Of a stretch of DNA of 64,000 bases, positions 43,700-64,000 are shown in pieces. Every line of letters starts with the position of its first letter. Within the stretch, counting starts at the first letter, position 1. The notes below the pieces were generated by a model. That model saw only the letters and a program-made list of their open reading frames with translations. It was not told where the DNA came from and ran no database searches. This stretch comes from Tetradesmus obliquus (taxonomy: Eukaryota > Chlorophyta > Chlorophyceae > Sphaeropleales > Scenedesmaceae): NCBI GenBank assembly GCA_030272155.1, contig CP126202.1, positions 2,232,001-2,296,000 of the forward strand, read 5' to 3'. The position numbers and the translations under genes were made by a program.

Positions 43700-44270
43700 C
43701 AGTAGCGTGAAGCAATCTTCTCATTCTCCACATATTGCTCAGCATACCTGCATGGGCAGCAGCAATGCAGCGTGCAACGGCATGTGAGTAGGTACAGGAC
43801 ACGCACATGCCAGCAGCTCAGCGCCACCAGCAGCAGCAGCAGGCAACAGTGGAGGGCTGTGTCAGTTGCTCAAACTCATGTGCCCGTGCTGGCAATGTCT
43901 GAGCGGCACTTGCTGGATGCAGCTGCAGTGGCGAAGTGCGCTGATGGCTGTGCTGCTGCTGCTGGTGCTCTAGAAATGGCCCCAACTAGGCAGCTGGACA
44001 CCACCGCAGCTGCATGTGTGGTGTCTGCATCAATGTGCTGCACATAGCTGAGTATGCTGGCGACATGACTGCCTCTGCAAGGAGTCGAGCACAACAAACA
44101 GCAGCAGCAAGCAGCGGCGCTAGCACCCCTGTTGCTGGCCTACAGGGACCTCTGAGAGCGGGCTGGCTGCCCAGATCAGGCCGCTCTTGGTACACAACAT
44201 AATAGGCAAGTCAGATGCAGCTGCGTATGCTCAGTGCACGCTGCATTGTGCCAGCCAGCCCTCTGGGCAC
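41622..44270. other. Unresolved region, possibly upstream exons of the large minus-strand gene
   Basis: Ala/Ser/Gln-rich open segments on the minus strand near 43340-43780 (ending LAAAASERMGTRAGAAATAG) and 43870-44090 could be exons. I could not chain them in phase. Nothing else is recognisable. Confidence 0.35.
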
Positions 44271-44277
44271 TCACACG

Positions 44278-44525
44278 ATGGGGCCAAACAGCACCGTGTT
44301 GAAGATGGTCAGGCCCAGCCAGTTCTGCAGCAATGTAAAGGTGTAAAGTAAGAGTTTGCTGAGTAAAACTAATGCGTGTTCGAAGGCTGCTGCGAGGCTC
44401 ACGTTCTTGAAGTACTTTGTGATCTTGCCCGGCAGCTTTTGCACGCCCTTCATCACAACTTCTTGATTGTATGGTGACAGCGTGTACACTATTTCCCGAA
44501 TGGGGACGGCCATGCGTGGTGCCAT
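44278..44525 (-). CDS. QCR8: Cytochrome bc1 complex subunit 8 (QCR8)-like, 3' end unresolved
   Basis: Exon 1 is 44525-44403 (41 codons, MAPRMAVPIREIVYTLSPYN ... GKITKYFKN), with a GTGAGC donor. Exon 2 starts at 44324 (NWLGLTIFNTVLFGPIV) and ends at a GTGAGT donor near 44279. The VVYxLSPFxQ-type N terminus, a basic amphipathic stretch and an NW-led membrane helix with a Gly-Pro fit the small ubiquinone-binding QCR8 subunit of mitochondrial complex III. The usual conserved C-terminal tail after the helix was not found downstream. A third exon may lie near 44215-44100, but no splice option gives a convincing tail. Confidence 0.65.
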
Positions 44526-45430
44526 GGTGCCTAGTGTTGTAGGAGGACTGGCAGCACGCCGAGGAAAATCAAGCACGCAGCAGGCTAGCAATAACGCAGA
44601 AAGCGCTGGTCCGACGTCTTCAGGTGACCTGAAGTGCCTGTAGGTCTTGGTTTCCCTGGGTTGCACACTAAACCTCAAGGTGGAGGGTGGGAATCATGAG
44701 CTGAACACCTGGCCTGCTGCCGTTGTGCTGCAGAAGGCAGTGTACAGTTGTAGGTCGAAAGTTGTAGCAGAAGACTTTGGTTCTGCAGCACTGTGCTGGT
44801 GCATCTGAATGTGCTGCTACTTGGCAGCAATGCTGAGAGGCCTGCACTGTCCAACGCGCTACAGCCTGTCCAATGGCTTGATGACGAGATCGGACCCTTC
44901 AATTATCGAGAATGCATTGCGTTAAAACAAATTTAATGGATGATCAAATCGCAGCTGGTGGCCAGACAATCAACTCAGATATGCAATCCCTTATGGTGCC
45001 GGCAGGCCTGCCTGAAGTGTAAAAATGAAAATGTTGGCTCGCATGTGCTGTGGGCTTCAAATGATTAAGTCCCTTGGCTTCACCGTCAACTACTTATCCA
45101 GCAACGCTAATTTGCACCCAAACACTGTCTGGGGTGAGCTGCCATAACACATCACCTGTCACCCGGTGCAGCCTCCCCCCCAGCTGAACCCCATGTCACT
45201 CTGCCAGAGTTTCCCTTTGCCTGCTACTCAATTCCATTCAGGGCCACCTGAACCGTACACAGTCTGATTGGACACATTGTTTTTACATCTTACATATGGC
45301 GTGATAGGCAGCTTTCAGAGCTGCGCTGTGGGATGCTGGAGTCATTACACACCATGTCTGCTGTACTCTTACCTGCTTCCAAAGCACATTGGAGTCGTTG
45401 ATCGGGATATATTGTGGAACATTCAACACT
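44526..45430. other. Divergent intergenic region (QCR8-like / U2SURP)
   Basis: This region holds the 5' flanks of two head-to-head genes. I see no clear core promoter motif. The U2SURP gene could have an earlier noncoding or coding exon here. Confidence 0.4.
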
Positions 45431-58784
<13,354 letters not shown>

Positions 58785-58840
58785 GCTCGCGGTTTGGTTG
58801 TTGGTGCGGTGTTGGTGCTGCTGCGGATTGGTCAAAGTTA

Positions 58841-59008
58841 CATAGCAGGGACAGGCAGCCTGGCAGCAGCAGCAAGCGGCATAGGAGCCGCTAAGTGCGG
58901 CGCGCTGCTAGTTGGCGACATTGGTGTTGCTGGAGTTTGGTCAAAGTTACAGAGCAGCTGCAGGGTCAAGCGGCCTGGCAGCAGCAGCAAGCTGCGCAGG
59001 AGCCACTA
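58841..59008 (+). repeat. Two echoes of the U2SURP C-terminal codons in the 3' UTR
   Basis: The end RPGSSSKRHRSR plus stop recurs at about 58850-58892 (RQPGSSSKRHRSR, TAA) and 58965-59009 (KRPGSSSKLRRSH, TAG). The intervening sequence is also repeated (ttggtcaaagttac). Confidence 0.85.
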
Positions 59009-59167
59009 GATGGGGCGTGCTGCTTGTTTTGTGTGGTGTTGCACACATGTTGTTGCTGCGGGTTGGTTGGCGCTGCGCAGCAGGGGCTGCTTGTTGGATC
59101 CCGTGGTTGCGCAGTGAGCCTGTCATTGGCTTGAACAGCGGCCCGCTTCCGGGCAGTGTTCACGTGG

Positions 59168-59172
59168 TGTAA
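59168..59172 (+). terminator. Candidate TGTAA polyadenylation signal for U2SURP
   Basis: TGTAAC lies about 385 bp after the stop and beyond the exon-tail echoes. TGTAA is the usual polyadenylation signal in chlorophyte nuclear genes. The position is plausible but not proven. Confidence 0.5.
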
Positions 59173-60639
59173 CGCAACAAACGTGCTTGTTGGCCAGCAT
59201 CCTTGCTTGTTACCTTAAGGCTTTGAAGCCGCATGTTGCTGTGCGGCACCTTCAACCAGCACTGCCGTTAGTAACGGCTGGGACCCCGTTTTAGAAGGAC
59301 TAGTCAGTACTGCATCAAGAACAGCATTACGCTTGTTGCCTTGTGAAAGTAGACATTTCCCCATTCCTCCATCTGCCAGCACCTGCAAGCGCTTGTGCAA
59401 GTGCAAAACCCGAGCGCAGATTGAGTTTAATGCCTTTCAACCGCTTCATAACAGCCGTGAGCAATAGCAGAGTGCCTCAAACTGGCGCGCTGGACAGCAA
59501 ACATACACACATCAGCGCCAGCACCAATTCATTCTGGATGCGAATGCAATTCTGCAGTGCAGCATGCTATACCATAGCATAGCATAGCAGCACCGTGCGG
59601 TGACCGCTACTGCTCACACTGAAAAACGCACTCAGTGAAGTTTTGCTCAGTGCACCGCTGAGCTGTCAGATAGCATTCAGGAAGCCCAGCTGATGCCTCC
59701 TTCATATACTTTGTAAGTATAACAGATACTTCAGAGAACTAGCAGGTCTGTGCCTAGGCACAAGCACACCAGCAACAGCAACACAGCGGACCCAGCTGTT
59801 CAGCCAGTGGATCAGGCACCGCCAGCAAGCACAGCGCAGCAAAGTGCAACCGTTCCAAGGTTGCTCGCGCCGATGATCCACACACTCGACATGCAGATGC
59901 GCAGCAAGTCACACTACACCACACCGCGTGTGGCAGCAGCCAGAGAAACAACAGACAAAGGAGGTTAGGCGCATTACCGGCGGTTAACACATTCCGGTCA
60001 ACGCGCTGCACTCAACGCGCATGAAGACTCCAATCACAGAAGGCCGAAGCAGCTGATATGCTACACAAGCCGCAAGCAGCACACCCCAGAAACCGTTTAC
60101 GTTGCGTTACGCTGCAAAACACACAGCTGTCCTCTCGTCCACGAAGTTGGCATGCATCCACAGCAATGCACAACGGTCAGGCGCCCAACAGCTGCTGCTG
60201 CACTGCAGCTGCAGTACCAACAGCATCTGGGTGATGGATGGATTCCGACAAAAGATAGTTTAAGTGCCCAAAGAGACTGCCAATGGCTGCAAAATTGAGC
60301 GATGCTCCTGTTATATAGCATAGAAGATTTGAACGATGGGTGATGGATGGTGGTGCATGCGCCGAGAACCTGTCAGTTGCTCACAAAGGAACGCCGTTGC
60401 TGTCATGCAACATCTTAGGAAAGCACGAGTAGACGCACCACAAAAGCGTCCAAGTTTATCCGCATCATCCATCGCACTGTGCACCACAACGAGTAGCACC
60501 AACAAAAAGCTCAGTAGCAGCACTCCCCCACCAACACAACTATGCATCGAATAGCCCATTATAGCTTCTGAGGGTCTTATAAGGCTGTGCCAGGGGCCAG
60601 CACGCATGCGCATGCACAGCACACACTGTGCAGCCTGGG

Positions 60640-60830
60640 TGGCAGGGTCGCGCCTCAGCAGATCGTTTCCTCAGCCCACACTTCATGCACATGCCAAGCA
60701 ATCGCCCAAGCCACATGCACATGCCAAGCACGGCACACTTCAGGCACGTAAAGCAGCCGGCCACACTGAATCGCGCCTCAGCAGACAGTTCCTCACCATT
60801 GCCCATGCCACATGCACATGCCAAGCACTG
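60640..60830 (+). repeat. Imperfect tandem duplication of about 125 bp
   Basis: The block starting tcgcgcctcagcaga and containing catgcacatgccaagca occurs at about 60648 and again at about 60773. The catgcacatgccaagca motif appears three times. Confidence 0.75.
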
Positions 60831-61949
60831 CATGTTGTCAAGCCTTATAAATGATGCACCTTATGGTACTAGCACAGCACAGCACAGCACAATCAAAGCA
60901 AGCTGGTTGGTTGTGCTGCCGTACTGGTGTATGCCCATGATGTGTGTGTTAGACCCACGGGAACAAAGGAGTGCAGTGCAGCAAGGCAACCCCACTGCAA
61001 AACACAGCTCCAGCTGCAACACCAATCACTCTCTACTACAGGCAGGGCCTGGCTAGCATGCGAGCTCTGACAGAGACTGCCCTTCAAACAGTGCCCCCAA
61101 AAGTGCAGGCTGTACACGCTGTGCAACAGCAGAGCACACACCTGAAATGCACCTGCATCATGCGGTGGTGCACACGCGTGCTACCACCCACCACCACCAG
61201 GAAGGCGCAATCTGTTGTACATGACACCCACGTTTAAGAGCCGCCGTTGTTGGGCGCTTATGTCAGGCGCCGCACCAGCAACAGTAGCAGTCCCTCAGCT
61301 AGCTGCTGCTGCTCACAATTTATCAAAGAAATCGTGGGCACAGCACAGCCAATAGCTCAAACTCAAGCGCAAGGCGCACCCGCCAGTGCAGTGCAGCAGC
61401 CCTGGTCACACTTGCCCTGTGCAAACAAGCACAACCCCGGCGGTGAAAACAGCTCTGTGTCAAGCCCACGCCTCAAGCATCCATCCACACGCATCCATCC
61501 ACACGCAACGTCGCCAGAGTGCAGTATGCTCCGCACCTCACACAGCTTAGAGCGAGTGGAAGTGCCAGTGCAGCAAAGGTCCCCGACAGATGAAGGTAAG
61601 ATCAATCACAACCAATGCCGCCAACAACAAGCCAAGGCCACCACCAAACAAGCCAAAGAGACCGACAACAAGCAAGCACAGCGCCAAGCCAAGCACAGCG
61701 CCATACGTGGTGCTGTAACTCTGTAAGGTGCGCTGCGCAAGGTAACAGCTGCTCACAGCGTGCATACCGCTGCAAACCACCTGAATCAAGCTGAGTTGCA
61801 CTGCCCCTGGCACAGCAGCAGCAGCAGCAGGCATGCCACAAGCAACAGCCAGCAGCAGCTGCTGCCCTCTGTAACAAAACTGCAAGCAACATGCGGCATC
61901 CCTTGCCTCTCATGTGCTCTGTTCCCAACCAGGTGCGTAGTGAGCTGGC

Positions 61950-62283
61950 ACTGTAGTCACTGCAGCAGCACGTTGTGGCACTGCAGGCACTGCAGCAGCA
62001 CTGCAGGCACTGCAGCAGCACGTTGTGGCACTGCAGCAGCACATTGGGGCACTGCAGGCACTGCAGCAGCACTGCAGGCACTGCAGCAGCACTGCAGCAG
62101 CACGTTGTGGCACTGCAGGCACTGCAGCAGCACTGCAGGCACTGCAGCAGCACTGCAGGCACTGCAGCAGCACTGCAGGCACTGCAGCAGCACTGCAGCA
62201 GCACGTTGTGGCACTGCAGGCACTGCAGCAGCACTGCAGGCACTGCAACAGCACTGCAGGCACTGCAGCAGCACGTTGTGGCA
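61950..62283. repeat. PstI-type minisatellite (CACTGCAGGCACTGCAGCAG)n
   Basis: About 330 bp consist of GCACTGCAGGCACTGCAGCA units interspersed with GCACGTTGTGGCACTGCAG variants. The array is close to strand-symmetric because of its CTGCAG palindromes. Confidence 0.9.
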
Positions 62284-62714
62284 ATGCATGCTCGCCCCTG
62301 CCCACCCAACACACGCAGGAATGCGATCCAAGCACAGCTGCCACCAGCATTCTTGGGAAATCCGGCTAATCCTGACTCTTGTGCAGTCATTGGTAGGTGA
62401 GCTGCTAACAGCAACACGCAGGCCCCCACACAACGCTATAGAGAGGGCGCCTAACTCAAGCCATCAGGCGAACAGCCTTCGTATGCTTGCAGGTAATGCA
62501 CAGCGCAGCATGCTCAGCTGCAGGCAGATCAGCAGCAGCCATCATGACATGCACGCACCAACAAGCCACACAATTGCATGCATCCGGCCAGCAGTACGGC
62601 ATTCGTGTTACCTACTCGATTGCTAGCAGCAGATGCTGCTGCACAATAGCGGCAGCAGGAGATGCAGTCGTACTGGCAGCTGCTGCTGTCGATTGGGTGT
62701 GAACCTGCTAGTGC

Positions 62715-63169
62715 TCACACCTCTGCAGCGGTGCAGCAGACCACAGTGATGGGTAGTGGGGACCTTGTTTGCTGCAGAGGAGCTGGGATCTTGTCATTTG
62801 AGAATGATGCGCGCTGCTTTGCAGGAAGAACCTCGGGCGCCAAAGCAGCAGCAGCACCCTCCTCCATTGCCGCAGCTGCCGAGGCCTGCCGTGCCTGCTT
62901 CCTCTTGTTGCACTTGTCCACAACACATAGGTAGGCCGCACGTATTTGAGGCACGAAGTAAGCCTGCAAGCACACGCGGAAGGGCGGTTGAGGGACATGC
63001 AGGTGAGTCAAAAGTCAGGAAGGGTGCTGCTTAACCGTGAGCGTGCTGTACCGCTAACCATATGCATCATTGTGAATATCGACTCGTTTAAGTTTCTCAC
63101 CGTGAGGCCAGCAGCAGCGAGCACAACGCAGGCCAGCAGAATGAGCAGGCTACCGGTGAGGCGCTCCAT
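62715..63169 (-). CDS. Small membrane-anchored protein, uncharacterised
   Basis: Exon 1 is 63169-63101 (23 codons: MERLTGSLLILLACVVLAAA then GLT) with a CACG/GTGAGA donor. Exon 2 starts at 62963 after gtgcttgcag and continues in phase 0: AYFVPQIRAAYLCVVDKCNK, then RKQARQ, an Ala/Glu stretch and a stop at 62715. This gives about 105 residues. The N terminus is a hydrophobic signal anchor, followed by a short conserved-looking basic segment. A donor near 62775 could lead to further exons. The family is not recognised. Confidence 0.45.
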
Positions 63170-64000
63170 CGCTCAGGCGTAAAACAAATGGGCAGACCAG
63201 TATCTTGGTTCACACTGAGCCTCGTTCATATGACTTTAGGGGCTCGGACACGCAATATCACGCCGTGGCGGAGGCCTTTTAAGTCTGGGTTGTGGCATAA
63301 ACCCGCTGCATCGCTGCATGCAAGGTACAAGGGGACGGTTCAAACGTTAGATGGAGAATGTAATGTTCAATGCGTTTCGCGCTCGAAGGGTGGAGGGACA
63401 GAAGCCCACTTGGGTGCCCGCCCTGCTCACTGTGCTGAGTCAGCCCAGCAGGCTGGCCAAGATCTTGGTCGCAAATTCTACATGAGGCCGAATACGACCA
63501 TCACACTATGCTCATTGGGATAATACGGCGTAGGTTTCAGGAATGATTCCACATACGCTTTGCTGTGTGCGTCCTGGTCTATCAGCACACCATGGTGCTG
63601 GCCAGTGACTGGTGAAGCCAATGGTGGCAAACTGGGCGCATGTCGAGTGTCACCTGTCCATACCAAGACACGATGCCTGCTTGATAACGTGTTCAGGATG
63701 CCTTATTGAACAACAAAGGAGGACAGCACAGCGTGCTGGTTGGCTAGCAGACAAAAGTGCTGCTGTTGCTGCTGCTTGATGGTCACCACACCTGTACGAT
63801 GTGCTGGAGCAGCTGTAAGCAACAGCAGCTCAGACATGCTTCTTAAAGCGCTTCATCAGCTTTCATTGTGCAGCGGTGTCTTCTCGGTGCTTGAAGATCA
63901 GCGTGACACCAGCTGTCATACCACAACGATAAGTTACAGCTGCCTCTGATTTGTTCGTCGCTCTTCTGGATATTAGATTAATGAGAAGCATCATCACGTT
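63170..64000. other. Right flank, no firm gene
   Basis: A minus-strand open segment at about 63640-63478 ends DQDAHSKAYVESFLKPTPYY then PNEHSVMVVFGLM and a stop. It looks more protein-like than its surroundings and could be the last exon of a gene entering from the right edge. I cannot link it to a family or to an upstream exon. Confidence 0.35.

Larger units (their letters stand above)
59173..62714. other. Intergenic region with local repeats
   Basis: I support no gene here. A hydrophobic stretch on the minus strand at about 61735-61550 (LALCLLVVGLFGLFGGG) could be a membrane exon, but it has no convincing splice partners. Repeats near 60640-60830 and the minisatellite at 61950-62283 are the main structures. 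Confidence 0.45.

Noticed and set aside
61550-61735. Multi-pass membrane protein on the minus strand
   Set aside because: Its hydrophobicity comes from repetitive gcc/aag-type sequence. No in-phase partner exon was found, and the best donor there is on the plus strand.

Overview
The window looks like nuclear DNA of a green alga (Chlorophyta, probably Chlorophyceae). That placement is inference. It rests on dense GT-AG introns, heavy CAG/CTG triplet arrays encoding Gln/Ala/Ser runs, a TGTAA-type polyadenylation signal, and a plant-type U2SURP/SR140 splicing factor. I found no rRNA, tRNA or CRISPR array.

Layout. 1-3544: no recognisable gene, only short repeats. 3545-13516 (minus): a secreted Cys-rich mosaic protein ending in NHL/SMP-30-like repeats. 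Its third exon is split by an LTR-type retroelement at 7078-11866 (plus), which carries gag, protease and DDE integrase but no reverse transcriptase. 13517-15972: noncoding, with a 163-bp palindrome. 15973 to about 18480 (minus): an Ala/Gln-rich coiled-coil protein of unknown role. 18715-26921 (plus): a 12-exon armadillo-repeat protein kinase. 29363 to about 41621 (minus): a very large Gln/Ala/Ser-rich protein containing an amplified 42-residue exon. 44278-44525 (minus): a QCR8-like complex III subunit, 3' end unresolved. 45431-58784 (plus): a complete U2SURP/SR140 gene (RRM, SURP, CID, SAP-like, cwf21, RS). 58785-64000: mostly noncoding repeats and one small membrane protein gene on the minus strand.

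The exon models of the mosaic, kinase and U2SURP genes, and the 3' part of the giant gene, were checked by splice phase. They close without stops, apart from one single-base frameshift and the retroelement insertion in the mosaic gene. That phase closure is the main support for the models.

The most unusual signal is architectural. In three unrelated genes, introns carry tandem copies of the adjacent exon edge: the upstream intron repeats the acceptor plus exon head, and the downstream intron repeats the exon tail plus donor. A fourth gene shows the related amplification of a whole phase-2 exon, 126 bp long, ten times in phase. Sense-strand CTG microsatellites repeatedly sit just upstream of 3' splice sites, in front of true exons and of echoes alike, so they are candidate drivers of the duplication. 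The gene with the most echoes itself encodes a U2-associated splicing factor.
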